A stretch of 64,000 nucleotides of DNA from Geodermatophilus obscurus (GTDB lineage: Bacteria; Actinomycetota; Actinomycetes; Mycobacteriales; Geodermatophilaceae), in the NCBI RefSeq assembly GCF_900115395.1, contig NZ_FOWE01000014.1, positions 15,700-79,699 on the forward strand, written 5' to 3'. A model generated the notes under the pieces. That model made no database searches. It worked only from the letters and a program-made list of their open reading frames with translations, and was not told where the DNA came from. Positions 35,238 to 45,919 of the stretch are shown here, piece after piece. A program made the position numbers and the translations under genes. Numbering within the stretch: position 1 is the first letter of the stretch; each line of letters begins with the position of its first letter.

Positions 35238-36785
35238 TCAGATCTGCTTGTTGCGGACCCACTTCCACCACTGGCTGGTCGACCGTCCCGGTCCCAGCTT
35301 CTGCGCGAAGCCCTGCCGGATGAGGTCGTCGGCGATCTCCTGGGCCGCGATCTGCAGGCCGAAGAACGTGTCGACGCCGGGGAACGGACCGCCCAGTGTG
35401 GCGCTGCCCGAGGCGTACATCTTGCCGCCGTTGCGGGTGCCGGTGACCTCGAAGTCGCGGCCGACGTCGAGCCGGCCGACGGGGTTGCGCGTGGCGTTGG
35501 AGTGGTCGAGCAGGTCGGCCAGGACGCGGTGCTCGCGGATGTCGGCCTCGAGGCCGGTGCAGTCGATGACGGCGTCGAAGGTGCCGACGTGCCGGCCCTG
35601 GTCGGGCGTGGAGACGGTGACCTCGACCAGGTCACCGGCCGGCCGGAACTCGTCGATCTGGCCGATCACGACGCGGTACCAGCCCTCGGCCCGGCCACGC
35701 CGGAGCTGCTCCTGCCAGTCCTTGCGGACGGGCGTGTTGGTGCCGCCCATCTCCTCGTACAGCCGCTTCCGCTCGGGGCCCTCGCTGTCGCGGACCTGCT
35801 GCTTGAGCTGGCCGCCCCACACCGACTTCGGGTAGTTGAAGCCCTGGTAGGCCCAGCCGTCGGCGCCCTTGCGGCGCTTGAGGATGCCGGTGCCGTGCGG
35901 GCGGTCCACGTAGGTGCGGAACAGGTGCACGATCTGGGTCTGCAGGCCCCGCTGGTCGCGGTCGTCGATGAGCCGCTGCAGCACGCGGGAGGCGACGATG
36001 CCGCCGCCGCGGACGAGGATCGTGCCCGGGCGCTGGTGCAGCCGCTCGTAGACGTGCTCGTGCCGCTCGTAGGCGTTCACGACCCTGGAGTAGTCGCCGT
36101 ACCGGCTGCGGTAGCGCTGCAGGTCGGGGAGGAACTTCAGCCCCGGGTAGCCGATCGCGATGTGCACCCACTGGCTGCGGTAGGCGATCCGCCGGGTCGG
36201 CGTCGCGCCCTCCGGCGGGGTGAGGACGGTGAAGTACCCGCCGCCCGCGCGGCGCCGGACCATCCGGACCTGGCCGGTGACGACCATCTCCGGGTACCGG
36301 ATCCGGTGCATCTCCTTCTCCATCGACTCGAACGCGTGCCCCGCCCTGGGGGTGTAGTAGTTCGCGAAGATCGGCTCGACGAGGACGTTCCAGGCCTGCT
36401 TGAGGTCGCCCTGCAGCGCCTCGCGGACGGCGTAGCTCGGGAAGCCCCAGATGTTGTCCGGGCAGGAGGAGGAATCGGACCGCAGCCGCTCGCCGCGCGG
36501 GATCTGGGAGACCGTCGTCAGGTACTCGTAGCTCTCCCACGGCGTCTTCAGCGGGGTGAGCACCCGCATGGCGCTGGTGGGGACGCCGCAGATGCGCAGG
36601 TAGTCCACGGTCACGAACGACCCGATGCCGCCGCCGACGGTGACGAACGGGACGTCGACGACGGGGATGCCCGCGTCGGCCAGCATCTGGTCGGTCCAGA
36701 CGTCGGTGGCGACCAGGGAGTCGGTGAGGTCGCCGGGCTGCGCCGGGGTGGAGGCCTGCTGGGGCGCGATCGTGCTCTCGCTCAC
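35238..36785 (-). CDS. FAD/NAD(P)-binding flavoprotein, unassigned family
   Basis: 515 residues, GTG start with GAGGA upstream. Dinucleotide-binding loop near residue 50, 'VVDVPFVTVGGGIGSFVTVD', in which the first Gly of GxGxxG is 'GGGIGS'. A second Rossmann-like strand is 'GTILVRGGGIVASRVLQRLI', and a third motif 'TFDAVIDCTGLEADIREHRV' is the ATG/CTG-type site of monooxygenase-like flavoproteins. Long Arg/Tyr-rich middle section. This resembles flavin monooxygenase or lysine-N-oxygenase-type proteins only in these motifs; I cannot name a substrate. First gene of a unit with the membrane and FHA proteins. Confidence 0.72.
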   Translation of the reverse strand: MSESTIAPQQASTPAQPGDLTDSLVATDVWTDQMLADAGIPVVDVPFVTVGGGIGSFVTVDYLRICGVPTSAMRVLTPLKTPWESYEYLTTVSQIPRGERLRSDSSSCPDNIWGFPSYAVREALQGDLKQAWNVLVEPIFANYYTPRAGHAFESMEKEMHRIRYPEMVVTGQVRMVRRRAGGGYFTVLTPPEGATPTRRIAYRSQWVHIAIGYPGLKFLPDLQRYRSRYGDYSRVVNAYERHEHVYERLHQRPGTILVRGGGIVASRVLQRLIDDRDQRGLQTQIVHLFRTYVDRPHGTGILKRRKGADGWAYQGFNYPKSVWGGQLKQQVRDSEGPERKRLYEEMGGTNTPVRKDWQEQLRRGRAEGWYRVVIGQIDEFRPAGDLVEVTVSTPDQGRHVGTFDAVIDCTGLEADIREHRVLADLLDHSNATRNPVGRLDVGRDFEVTGTRNGGKMYASGSATLGGPFPGVDTFFGLQIAAQEIADDLIRQGFAQKLGPGRSTSQWWKWVRNKQI

Positions 36786-36923
36786 GGGAGTGGTGTCCGT
36801 CCTCTGTGGGGGAGCCGCCACTGTCGGTGGGCACCGTCGGGCTGTCAACGGATTCCGCTACGGGGCCCGGTGAACCGTGGCTCGCGGCCCGTCGCGCCCG
36901 GCGGGCCCCCGCGAGGACGCCGT

Positions 36924-37688
36924 CTAGGCCTTGCCGAAGCGGCGCTGGCGGGAGGCGTACTCCTCGCAGGCGGCCCACAGGTGCCGGCGGTCGAAGTCGG
37001 GCCAGAGCGTGTCGAGGAAGACGAACTCGGCGTAGGCCGACTGCCAGAGCAGGAAGTTGCTGGTCCGGTTCTCGCCGGAGCTGCGGACGAACAGGTCGAC
37101 GTCGGCCATGTCGGGCTCGTCGAGGAACCGGGCGACGGTGCGCTCGTCGACCTTCGCCGGGTCGAGCCGGCCGGCGGCGGCCTCGCGGGCGATGGCCGCG
37201 GCGGCGTCGGCGATCTCGGCGCGGCCGCCGTAGTTGACGCACATGGTCAGCGTGAGGACGTCGTTGTCCTGGGTGAGCTCCTCGGCGACCTCGAGCTCCT
37301 TGATGACGCTGCGCCACAGCCGCGGCCGGCGTCCGGCCCAGCGCACCCGCACGCCCAGTTCGTGCATCTCGTCGCGGCGGCGGCGGATGACGTCGCGGTT
37401 GAAGCCCATGAGGAAGCGGACCTCCTCCGGGCTGCGCCGCCAGTTCTCGGTCGAGAAGGCGTAGGCGCTGATCGCCGTCACGCCGAGCTCGATGGCGCCC
37501 TCGACGCAGTCGAACAGCGAGGACTCCCCCGCCTCGTGGCCGGCCGTCCGGGGCAGGCCGCGCTCCTTGGCCCACCGGCCGTTGCCGTCCATGACGATGG
37601 CGACGTGGCCGGGCACGCGGTCGGCCGGGATCTGCGGCGGCCGCGCGCCCGACGGGTGCGGGTTCGGCGCCTTCACCTCGCGTCTCAC
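36924..37688 (-). CDS. uppS: isoprenyl (undecaprenyl/decaprenyl) diphosphate synthase
   Basis: 254 residues. cis-Prenyltransferase making the lipid carrier for peptidoglycan and arabinogalactan-type polymers. Motifs: '[20 protein letters not shown]' with catalytic Asp in DGNGRW, '[20 protein letters not shown]', '[15 protein letters not shown]', '[15 protein letters not shown]' and '[20 protein letters not shown]' (usually SGExRxSxFLxWQ). The GTG overlaps the recO stop (GTGA). Product chain length cannot be read. Confidence 0.95.
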   Translation of the reverse strand: MRREVKAPNPHPSGARPPQIPADRVPGHVAIVMDGNGRWAKERGLPRTAGHEAGESSLFDCVEGAIELGVTAISAYAFSTENWRRSPEEVRFLMGFNRDVIRRRRDEMHELGVRVRWAGRRPRLWRSVIKELEVAEELTQDNDVLTLTMCVNYGGRAEIADAAAAIAREAAAGRLDPAKVDERTVARFLDEPDMADVDLFVRSSGENRTSNFLLWQSAYAEFVFLDTLWPDFDRRHLWAACEEYASRQRRFGKA

Positions 37689-38467
37689 GCGGCGGGCCCG
37701 CTCCCCGCCCGGGGCGCGACGTCGGAGCGGTCGACCAGCGGCAGCGACCGCAGGCCGCGCTCGAGGTGCCACTGCAGCAGCGCCGCGACCAGGCCACTGC
37801 CCTCGCGGCACTGCGCGTTCTCGCTCGCCTCGGCGGTCGCCCAGTCGCCGGACAGCAGCGCCTCCAGGTGCCCGATGGTGACCGGGCTGGGCATCGCCGA
37901 GCCGGTCGGGCGGCACTCGCGGCACACCGAGCCGCCCGCGGGGACGGAGAAGTGCCGGTGCGGACCCTCGACACCGCAGCGCGCGCAGTCGCCCAGCGCC
38001 GGCTCCCAGCCGGCCACCGACATGGCGCGCAGCAGGAAGGCGTCGAGCACCAGCCCGGCGGGGTGGGCGCGCTCGGACAGCGCCCGCAGCGCCCCGACGA
38101 CGAGCAGGAAGAGCCGCAGCGACGGCTCCTTCTCCTCCGCCGTGAGCCGGTCGGCGGTCTCGAGCACCGCGGTGCCGGCGGTGTAGGCCGGGTAGTCGGT
38201 CACGATCGCCGGGCCGTAGGAGCGGATGGACTCCGCCTGGCTGACGATGTCGAGGTTGCGGCCGGTGTAGAGCTGCAGGTCGACGTGGCTGAAGGGCTCC
38301 AGCCGGGCGCCGAACTTGCTCTTGGTGCGGCGCACGCCCTTGGCGACCGCGCGCACCTTGCCGGTGCGGCGGGTGAGGACCGTGACGATCCGGTCGGCCT
38401 CGCCCAGCTTCTGGGTGCGCAGGACGATGCCCTCGTCGCGGTACAGCGACTTCGGTGTGGTGCTCAA
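37685..38467 (-). CDS. recO: DNA repair protein RecO
   Basis: 260 residues. RecO loads RecA with RecR and anneals single strands. The N-terminal OB-fold starts '[20 protein letters not shown]' and has '[20 protein letters not shown]'. The zinc-binding site has four Cys in '[19 protein letters not shown]' and 'CRECR'. The TTG at 38467 overlaps the era stop (TTGA), giving [14 protein letters not shown] choose it because era, recO and uppS are all coupled by such overlaps. An in-frame ATG 13 codons upstream would lie inside era. Confidence 0.92.
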   Translation of the reverse strand: MSTTPKSLYRDEGIVLRTQKLGEADRIVTVLTRRTGKVRAVAKGVRRTKSKFGARLEPFSHVDLQLYTGRNLDIVSQAESIRSYGPAIVTDYPAYTAGTAVLETADRLTAEEKEPSLRLFLLVVGALRALSERAHPAGLVLDAFLLRAMSVAGWEPALGDCARCGVEGPHRHFSVPAGGSVCRECRPTGSAMPSPVTIGHLEALLSGDWATAEASENAQCREGSGLVAALLQWHLERGLRSLPLVDRSDVAPRAGSGPAA

Positions 38468-39378
38468 TAGCCGAGCCTGTTCAGCTTCTTGGGGTCGTCC
38501 TGCCACTCGCCGAGGACGGTGACGTGCAGGTCGAGGTGGACCCGCGCGCCGAGCAGCTCCTCGAGGCCGGCGCGGGCCTCGGTGCCGATCGCCTTGATGA
38601 TCGACCCGCCCTTGCCCAGCAGCATCGGCTTCTGGCTGGGGCGCTCGCAGTGCAGCAGCGCGTGCACCTCGACCAGCTCCGCGCCCTCCCGCTTGGGGTC
38701 GGGCCGGCGGTTCAGCTCCTCGACGGTGACCGCGAGGGAGTGCGGCACCTCCTGGAACACCTTCTCCAGCGCGGCCTCGCGGATGAGCTCGGCGATCTGC
38801 CGGTCGGTGTCCTCGTCGGTGGTCTGCTCGTCGGGGTAGAGCGGCGGCCCCTCGGGCAGCAGGCCGACGAGCAGGTCCTCGAGCAGGTCGACCTGCTCTC
38901 CCCGCACCGCGCTCACCGGGACCACCTCGGCGGCCTCGACGAGTCCGCTGGCGGCCACCAGCTGCTCGGCGACCTGCTTCTTCGACGCGGCGTCGGTCTT
39001 GGTGACGACGACGACCACCGGCGCGCTCACCTCGCGCAGCTGGCGGGCGATGAACCGGTCACCGGTGCCCACCGGCTGGTCGGCGGGGACGCAGAAGACG
39101 ACGACGTCGACCTCGGAGAGGGTGTCGCGGACGACGTCGTTGAGGCGACGGCCGAGCAGGCTCTTCGGCTTGTGCAGGCCCGGGGTGTCGACCAGGACGA
39201 GCTGCCCGCCGGGCCGGTGCACGACGCCGCGGATGGCGTGCCGGGTGGTCTGTGGCCGGTTGCTGACGATGCCGACCTTCTCGCCGACCATCGCGTTGGT
39301 CAGCGTCGTCTTGCCCGCGTTCGGGCGGCCCACCAGACAGGCGAAGCCGCTGCGGTACGGCTGGTCCGGCGTGCTCAC
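38464..39378 (-). CDS. era: GTPase Era
   Basis: 304 residues. Essential GTPase in 30S ribosome maturation, binds the 16S 3' end. G1 '[16 protein letters not shown]', G2 '[13 protein letters not shown]', G3 '[14 protein letters not shown]', G4 'VVTKTDAAS', G5 '[11 protein letters not shown]', then the KH domain with '[18 protein letters not shown]'. GTG start ([19 protein letters not shown]). Translationally coupled to recO. Confidence 0.96.
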   Translation of the reverse strand: MSTPDQPYRSGFACLVGRPNAGKTTLTNAMVGEKVGIVSNRPQTTRHAIRGVVHRPGGQLVLVDTPGLHKPKSLLGRRLNDVVRDTLSEVDVVVFCVPADQPVGTGDRFIARQLREVSAPVVVVVTKTDAASKKQVAEQLVAASGLVEAAEVVPVSAVRGEQVDLLEDLLVGLLPEGPPLYPDEQTTDEDTDRQIAELIREAALEKVFQEVPHSLAVTVEELNRRPDPKREGAELVEVHALLHCERPSQKPMLLGKGGSIIKAIGTEARAGLEELLGARVHLDLHVTVLGEWQDDPKKLNRLGY

Positions 39379-39427
39379 CGGTCCAGTCTCCCACTGCGGG
39401 GCGACAACCCCGGCCAGGCGGCACACC

Positions 39428-40168
39428 TCACAGGCGGTGGTGCACCCACACGTTCGGCTCGACGTAGACCGCCGCGTCGTGCTCGGCCGAGACGTGCACG
39501 GGGACCAGCGCACCGGGCACCTCGGCCGGCCCGGACCGGTCCAGCGGCAGCCCGGTCCACTCCCGCCACTCGGCGAGGGTGCCCGGGATGGTCATCGACA
39601 CCGGGCACACCCGGACCACCCGCCCGCCCAGCCGGACGTGGACCCGCAGCCACGGGTCCTCGGGCAGTCCGTCGTCGCGGGTGCGGGTGACGTAGGCGTG
39701 CATCGGGGTGTGCGGCTCGAGGTGCTTCCCCGTCGGCCGGACGGGGCCGAACAGGTCGTCGTACCCGAGCCGGCGCACCGCGGCCCGGGCCGCCTGCAGC
39801 AGCGCCGCGGACAGGCCCCGGCCCTGCCGGTCGGGGACGACCCGGGCCTCCAGCAGCGACACCGCCGTGGGCTACTCGCCCCGCTCGCGGTCGCGGGAGC
39901 CGCGCTGCAGGACGCCGTCCCAGCCGAGGTCGGGCAGGTCGTCGTCCTGTCCGGTCCACACGAACGGGATGGTGTTGACCCGCCCGACGAGCTCACCGCC
40001 GTCGTCGAGGGCGAGCAGCTGGTACTCCGGGAAGTCGACGGCGATCCGCCGGTAGAGCACCTCGGCGACGAGGTCCTGCAGCATGAACCGCGGCCAGGAG
40101 CTCGGCATCGACCACATGGCCGCGGTGAGGTCGGGCCGCTCGGCCAGCGAGACGACCTCGAGGGTCAC
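39428..40168 (-). pseudogene. GNAT acetyltransferase gene split by an in-frame TAG
   Basis: The GTG at 40168 overlaps the cdd-like stop (GTGA) and opens a 247-codon frame interrupted once, by TAG at 39874-39872. Before it: 'VTLEVVSLAERPDLTAAMWS ... FPEYQLLALDDGGELVGRVN' and 'WTGQDDDLPDLGWDGVLQRG'. Immediately after it, in the same frame: 'PTAVSLLEARVVPDRQGRGL', the acetyl-CoA site, to the end 'VYVEPNVWVHHRL'. The split falls before the CoA-binding motif, so neither half would be active alone. The two halves together are a normal GNAT. There is no other damage. Could be a recent nonsense mutation or a sequencing error; a restart at the GTG 39862 (VSLLEARVV) is possible for the second half. Confidence 0.75.
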
Positions 40169-40497
40169 GCCGTCCCCCGGACCGCCCCGTCGGGGCCGGC
40201 GAGGAAGACCGGTGCCGACGCGGTCAGGTCGTGCACCGCGGCCAGCCCGTCCGCCTCGACGGCGCCGGCGTCGGACACCACGGCGGCGGCCTCCAGCCCC
40301 GTGACCCCGCTGGAGACGGCGGCGGCGACGGCGGCCTGCAGCGCCGACAGCGTGAGCGAGGGCAGCGCGACCGACGCGGCGACGTAGGTGCGCCCGTCGG
40401 TGTCGCGGACCGCGGCGCCCTCCGGCGCGCCGGTGCGGCCGCGCGCGGAGCGGGCGAGGGTGACGAGCTTGGCGTCCTCGGGCTGCAGGTCGGGCAC
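40165..40497 (-). CDS. cytidine deaminase-like protein lacking zinc motifs
   Basis: 110 residues, GTG with GGAG upstream. It has the pattern of the cytidine deaminase fold, 'DAKLVTLARSARGRTGAPEG', 'VRDTDGRTYVAASVALPSLT' and 'AVAAAVSSGVTGLEAAAVVS'. There is no His/Cys-Ala-Glu and no Pro-Cys-x-x-Cys, so the zinc site is missing. Such proteins are annotated as cytidine deaminases in actinobacteria between the CorC protein and era, but they should not deaminate. A structural or regulatory role is possible. The GNAT gene is coupled to its stop. Confidence 0.7.
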   Translation of the reverse strand: MPDLQPEDAKLVTLARSARGRTGAPEGAAVRDTDGRTYVAASVALPSLTLSALQAAVAAAVSSGVTGLEAAAVVSDAGAVEADGLAAVHDLTASAPVFLAGPDGAVRGTA

Positions 40498-40523
40498 CGG
40501 CCAAGTCTCCTACCGTTGGATCC

Positions 40524-40583
40524 GGCCCTCCCGCAGGGGCCCGGCGCGAGCCTGCGAGCGGTGGGGGGCGGGAGGGTCCTTCC
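40524..40583 (-). repeat. dispersed hairpin repeat, copy 2
   Basis: Outer arms GGCCCTCCCGC (40524-40534) and GCGGGAGGGTCC (40568-40579), with the core CGCGAGCCTGCGAGCGG between them. It ends at the stop codon of the CBS/CorC gene. Same core as copies at 10845 and 51524; here it can serve as that gene's terminator. Confidence 0.7.
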
Positions 40584-41915
40584 TCAGCTGTCGGCCGTGG
40601 CCGGCACCTCCGCGCGGGTGGCTCCCGACTGGTGCTCGGGATCGGTGTCGGGCAGCCGCGACACGAGGATGGTGTCGATGCGGTTGCGCCGCCCGCCGGT
40701 GCTCTCGGCGACCAGTCGCAGGCCCGCGACCTCGGCCGCCGACCCCTCGATCGGCACCAGCCCGAGCTCGCGGGCGAGCAGCCCGCCGACGGTCTCGACG
40801 TCGTCGTCGCCGGGCAGCTCGACGTCGAAGAGCTCGGCGAGGTCCTCGACCGGCAGGCGGGCGGTGATCCGCACCGAGCCGTCGTCGAGGTGCTCGACCG
40901 GGGGCCGCTGCACGGCGTCGTGCTCGTCGGCGATCTCGCCGACGATCTCCTCGAGGATGTCCTCGATGGTCACCAGGCCGGCGAACCCGCCGTACTCGTC
41001 GACGACGATCGCGATGTGGATGCGGCGGGCCTGCATGTCGCGCAGCAGCTCGTCGACCGGCTTGGACTCGGGCACGAACGCCGGCGGGCGCATGAGCTCC
41101 TCCACCCGCGGCCCGCGGCCCTCGCCGAGGTTCTGCGAGCGGCGCACCAGGTCCTTGAGGTAGACGACGCCCACGACGTCGTCGACGTTCTCCCCGATCA
41201 CCGGGATGCGGCTGAAGCCGCTGCGCAGGGCCAGGGCGAGGGCCTGCCGGACGGTCTTGGTGCGCTCGATCCAGACGACGTCGGTGCGCGGCACCATGAC
41301 CTCGCGGGCGATCGTGTCGCCCAGCTCGAACACCGAGTGGATCATGTTGCGCTCACCGGACTCGACGACGCCGCGCTCCTCGGCGAGGTCGACCAGTTCC
41401 CGCAGCTCGACCTCGGTGGAGAACGGGCCGTCGCGGTAGCCGCGGCCGGGGGTGATGGCGTTGCCGATCAGGATGAGCAGCGTCGCGACCGGTCCGAGGA
41501 CCCGCACCAGCAGCCGCACCAGCCCGGCGCTGGCCAGCGCGATCGGGTAGGCGTGCTGGCGGCCGAGGGTGCGCGGGCCGACGCCGACCAGCACGTAGCT
41601 GACGACGGTCATGACCGCGGCCGCGGCGAGCACCGCCTGCCACGTCGTGCCCAGGGTGCCGACCACGACGACGGCGACGAGCACCGCCGCCACCATCTCG
41701 CAGACGATCCGCAGCAGGAGCAGCAGGGCGACCGCGCGGGCGCGCTCCTCCAGCACCTGCTCGAGGCCCGCGGCACGCCGGACGCCGTCGCGGCGCAGCT
41801 CCTCGACGCGGGCGAGCGACACCCGCTGCAACGCGGCGTCCATGGCGCCGAAGGCGCCCGCCAGCGGCACCAGGCAGATCGCGACGACCAGCAGGGTCAC
41901 CGCGCCGGCGCTCAT
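40584..41915 (-). CDS. CNNM/CorC-type (hemolysin C family) membrane protein with CBS domains
   Basis: 443 residues. DUF21 membrane domain in residues 1-150 with three or four helices ('[20 protein letters not shown]', '[20 protein letters not shown]', '[20 protein letters not shown]'). CBS pair follows ('[20 protein letters not shown]', '[20 protein letters not shown]', '[19 protein letters not shown]'), then a C-terminal CorC/HlyC domain ('[20 protein letters not shown]', '[13 protein letters not shown]'). The family is linked to Mg/Co export. The ATG overlaps the ybeY stop. Confidence 0.93.
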   Translation of the reverse strand: MSAGAVTLLVVAICLVPLAGAFGAMDAALQRVSLARVEELRRDGVRRAAGLEQVLEERARAVALLLLLRIVCEMVAAVLVAVVVVGTLGTTWQAVLAAAAVMTVVSYVLVGVGPRTLGRQHAYPIALASAGLVRLLVRVLGPVATLLILIGNAITPGRGYRDGPFSTEVELRELVDLAEERGVVESGERNMIHSVFELGDTIAREVMVPRTDVVWIERTKTVRQALALALRSGFSRIPVIGENVDDVVGVVYLKDLVRRSQNLGEGRGPRVEELMRPPAFVPESKPVDELLRDMQARRIHIAIVVDEYGGFAGLVTIEDILEEIVGEIADEHDAVQRPPVEHLDDGSVRITARLPVEDLAELFDVELPGDDDVETVGGLLARELGLVPIEGSAAEVAGLRLVAESTGGRRNRIDTILVSRLPDTDPEHQSGATRAEVPATADS

Positions 41916-42415
41916 CGGGTCCCGGGCCCCCGTTCGGCGGGCTCGCCGGTGACCGGCTGCCGCGGCGCGGACCGCCAGCCCTCGAGCAGGCGGTTCTGCA
42001 GGCCGAACATCTCCCGCTCCTCCTCGGGCTCCATGTGGTCGTAGCCGAGCAGGTGCAGCACGCCGTGGGTGGCCAGCAGCAGCAGCTCGTCGTCCATGGT
42101 GTGCCCGGCGGCGCGGGCCTGCCGGACCGCGACCGAGGGACAGAGCACGACGTCGCCGAGCAGCGCGGGGCCCGGCTCGGGGTCGTCGGGCCGGGCGGTG
42201 TCGAGCTCGTCCATGGGGAAGGCGAGGACGTCGGTCGGGCCCTTCTCCCCCATCCAGCGCTCGTGCAGCACCGACATGTAGTCCGGGTCGACGCACAGCA
42301 CCGACAGCTCGGCCATCGGGTTGACGCCCATCTCGGCGAGGACGAAGCGGCAGATGCCGGTCAGCTCCGCCTCGTCGACGGCGATCTCGGACTCGTTGGC
42401 GACCTCGACGGGCAC
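41912..42415 (-). CDS. ybeY: endoribonuclease YbeY
   Basis: 167 residues, GTG start. Zinc-dependent RNase in 16S 3' maturation and rRNA quality control. Zinc motif '[11 protein letters not shown]' (three His). Also '[17 protein letters not shown]' and '[20 protein letters not shown]'. The gene sits in the normal phoH-ybeY-CorC order and overlaps the next gene by four bases. Confidence 0.95.
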   Translation of the reverse strand: MPVEVANESEIAVDEAELTGICRFVLAEMGVNPMAELSVLCVDPDYMSVLHERWMGEKGPTDVLAFPMDELDTARPDDPEPGPALLGDVVLCPSVAVRQARAAGHTMDDELLLLATHGVLHLLGYDHMEPEEEREMFGLQNRLLEGWRSAPRQPVTGEPAERGPGTR

Positions 42416-42420
42416 GCCGC

Positions 42421-43554
<1,134 letters not shown>

Positions 43555-43643
43555 GAACCCTCGACCCTGCCTTCCTGGCACGGGGATCGGACCGGTCGAG
43601 TCTACCCGCGCCGGGCGAGCGGGAATCGCGCCCGGAACGGAGC

Positions 43644-44471
43644 TCAGCGGCCCTCGTAGGTGGCCTTCCCGGGCCCCTCGTCGAGGAAGGAGGTGACGGC
43701 GCCGCGGAGGTCGGCGGTGGCGAACAGCGGCCCGGAGACCTGCGGCGTGATGTCGTCGGCGGCCCGCGCGCCGTGCCGCACCGCGGTGGCCACCAGCCGC
43801 TTGGTGGCCGCGTGGGCGACCGTGGGCCCGGCGGCGACCCGGCGCGCGTACTGGCGGGCGGCCTCGGCGAAGCCGTCGTCGGGCAGCACCCGGTTGACCA
43901 CGTTCCAGCGCTCCAGCACCTCGGCCGGGTAGCGCTCGCCGGTGAAGACCAGCTCCTTGGCCCGCGCCGGGCCGGCCCGCTCGGCCAGCCGCTGCGGCCC
44001 GCCCATCGACGGGGTCAGCCCGACGACGATCTCGACCAGCCCGAACGACGCCCGCTCCGCGGCCAGCAGCACGTCGCAGGCCAGCGCCAGCTCGAAGGCG
44101 GCGGTGAGGGTCAGGCCGTGCGCGGCGAACACCGTGGGGACGGGGAGGTCCTCGATCGTCTGCGCCACGCGGAGCAGCCGCGCCCACAGCGCGGTGCCCC
44201 GCTGCGCCGGGTCCGGGCCCTCGGCGACGTCGCGGAACTCGGTGACGTCGACGCCGCCCGAGACCACCCTGCCCCTCGCCTCGACCAGCACCGCGCGGGC
44301 GCGGCCGGGGCGCCCGGGTGCGGTCAGCGCGGCCAGCTCGGCGGCCACCTGCTCCAGCGCGGCGAAAACCGACTCGTCGAAGAGGTTCAGCGGCGGCCGG
44401 TCCAGCACGACGACGGCGACATCGCCGTCCCGCTCGATCCGGACGGGGGCGGGGCTGCCGGCGTCGGTCAT
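43644..44471 (-). CDS. enoyl-CoA hydratase/isomerase
   Basis: 275 residues, ATG (MTDAGSPAPVRIERDG). Crotonase fold: the oxyanion-hole loop 'RGRVVSGGVDVTEF', 'AAHGLTLTAAFELALACDVL' and 'ASFGLVEIVVGLTPSMGGPQ'. The Glu of the second loop is seen in 'SFGLVEIVVG'. Substrate unknown. It is not known to work with phoH; it lies between phoH and HIT in the same direction and may be an addition to the core order. Confidence 0.87.
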   Translation of the reverse strand: MTDAGSPAPVRIERDGDVAVVVLDRPPLNLFDESVFAALEQVAAELAALTAPGRPGRARAVLVEARGRVVSGGVDVTEFRDVAEGPDPAQRGTALWARLLRVAQTIEDLPVPTVFAAHGLTLTAAFELALACDVLLAAERASFGLVEIVVGLTPSMGGPQRLAERAGPARAKELVFTGERYPAEVLERWNVVNRVLPDDGFAEAARQYARRVAAGPTVAHAATKRLVATAVRHGARAADDITPQVSGPLFATADLRGAVTSFLDEGPGKATYEGR

Positions 44472-44502
44472 GCCCGCCACCCTGCCACCGCCCGCCGGGG
44501 GC

Positions 44503-44862
44503 TCAGCCGGGGGGCCAGGCCATCGGGCGGCCGCCGAGGACGTGCAGGTGCAGGTGGTGCACCGTCTGCCCCGCGGCCGGACCGGAGTTGGCGACCAGCC
44601 GGTAGCCCGGCTCGGGCGCCTCCTCGGTGGCCAGCCCCTCCTGGACGGCGACGGCGTGCGCCGCGGCCACCACGTCGGCGAGCAGGCCGGGGTCGGCGCC
44701 CACCAGCAGCCCCGCCGTCGCGTGGTGGTCCTTGGGGATGACCAGCACGTGCGTGGGGGCCTGCGGGTTCACGTCCCGGAAGGCCAGCGTGCGGTCGGTC
44801 TCGTGCACGACGTCGGCCGGGATCTCCCGGGCCACGATCCGGCAGAACAGGCAGTCGCTCAC
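44503..44862 (-). CDS. HIT-family nucleotide-binding hydrolase
   Basis: 119 residues, GTG. 'CLFCRIVAREIPADVV' at the start, and the HIT motif 'TVHHLHLHVLGGRP' with the catalytic His. HinT-like AMP-phosphoramidase/purine nucleoside phosphoramidase. Part of the conserved rsmE-HIT-phoH order, which is interrupted here by the phosphonate transporter genes on the other strand. Confidence 0.93.
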   Translation of the reverse strand: MSDCLFCRIVAREIPADVVHETDRTLAFRDVNPQAPTHVLVIPKDHHATAGLLVGADPGLLADVVAAAHAVAVQEGLATEEAPEPGYRLVANSGPAAGQTVHHLHLHVLGGRPMAWPPG

Positions 44863-45007
44863 CCGCCCGACCCTAGGGCGCGCGACCGGGGGGCGCGGGT
44901 CAGGATGGCGCGGTCGCCGTCCCCACCCGCAGGAGGTCCCCCGTGCCCGTCCCCCGCCCCGGCAGGACGTAGTGGCCCACCGCAGCGCTCTCCGGTCGGG
45001 GAGCCCC

Positions 45008-45919
45008 GTGCAGGACCGGTCCCGCCGTGCGTTCCTCGCCGGCACCGCGCTCGCCCTGGCCACCGCGGCCTGCGGCCGCTCCTCCCCCGTCGGCAGTCCC
45101 CCCACCGCCGCGGGCACGCTGCGGATCGGCGCCATCCCCGACCAGGACCCCGAGGTGCTACAGCGCCAGCACGGCACCGTCGCCGACGCGATGGCCGCCG
45201 CGCTCGACCTCGACGTCGTCTACTCCCCGGTCACCGACTACGCCGCCGCCGTCTCCCTCTTCCGCACCGGCGACCTCGACCTCGTCTGGTTCGGCGGGCT
45301 CACCGGCGTGCAGGCCCGGCTGCAGGCACCCGGCGCGCAGCCGATCGCGCAGCGCGACATCGACCGCGAGTTCCACTCGGTCTTCGTCGTCGACGGCGCC
45401 ACCGGGCTCGCCCCCTCCGACGACCTCCGCCCACTGGCCGGGCTGCGGTTCACCTACGGCAGCGAGACCTCGACGTCGGGCCGGCTGATGCCCGCGTGGT
45501 TCCTGCAGCAGGCCGGCGTCGACCCGCAGGGCTTCCCCGGCGGGCCGGGGTTCTCCGGCTCGCACGACGCGACCATCGCGCTGGTCGCCTCGGGCAGCTA
45601 CCAGGCCGGGGTCCTCAACGAGCAGGTGTGGCGGTCACGGCTGGAGGAGGGCGCGGTCGACCCCGCCGCCGTCGTCGAGTACGCCCGGACCCCGCCCTAC
45701 GCCGACTACCACTGGCTGCTCGGCCCCGGGGTGGCCGAGCGGCTCGGCGCCGACGACCTCGCCGAGCGGCTGACCGGCTGGTTCACCGGCCTCTCGGCCG
45801 ACGACCCCGCCGACGCCGGGGTCCTCGAGCTCTTCGGTGCGGGGTCGTTCGTGCCGGCCCGCGCGACGGACTACGACCGGATCGAGGAGATCGGCCGCGC
45901 CCTGGGGCTGGTCACCTGA
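45008..45919 (+). CDS. phnD: phosphate/phosphonate ABC transporter, substrate-binding lipoprotein (PhnD type)
   Basis: 303 residues, GTG with GGGGAG eight bases upstream. Signal peptide with twin-Arg-like 'SRRAFLAGTALALATAACGR'; the Cys is in a lipobox (TAAC), so a lipoprotein. Mature domain: 'TLRIGAIPDQDPEVLQRQHG', 'DYAAAVSLFRTGDLDLVWFG', 'LRFTYGSETSTSGRLMP' and 'SHDATIALVASGSYQAGVLN', which contain the phosphonate/phosphate-binding residues of this family. First gene of a phnD-phnC-phnE operon inserted in the core region. Ligand could be phosphonate, phosphite or phosphate. Confidence 0.88.
   Translation: MQDRSRRAFLAGTALALATAACGRSSPVGSPPTAAGTLRIGAIPDQDPEVLQRQHGTVADAMAAALDLDVVYSPVTDYAAAVSLFRTGDLDLVWFGGLTGVQARLQAPGAQPIAQRDIDREFHSVFVVDGATGLAPSDDLRPLAGLRFTYGSETSTSGRLMPAWFLQQAGVDPQGFPGGPGFSGSHDATIALVASGSYQAGVLNEQVWRSRLEEGAVDPAAVVEYARTPPYADYHWLLGPGVAERLGADDLAERLTGWFTGLSADDPADAGVLELFGAGSFVPARATDYDRIEEIGRALGLVT

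Noticed and set aside
39872-39874. TAG in the acetyltransferase gene as a pyrrolysine or programmed readthrough site
   Set aside because: No pyrrolysine genes are seen and no special context follows; a nonsense mutation or read error is simpler.
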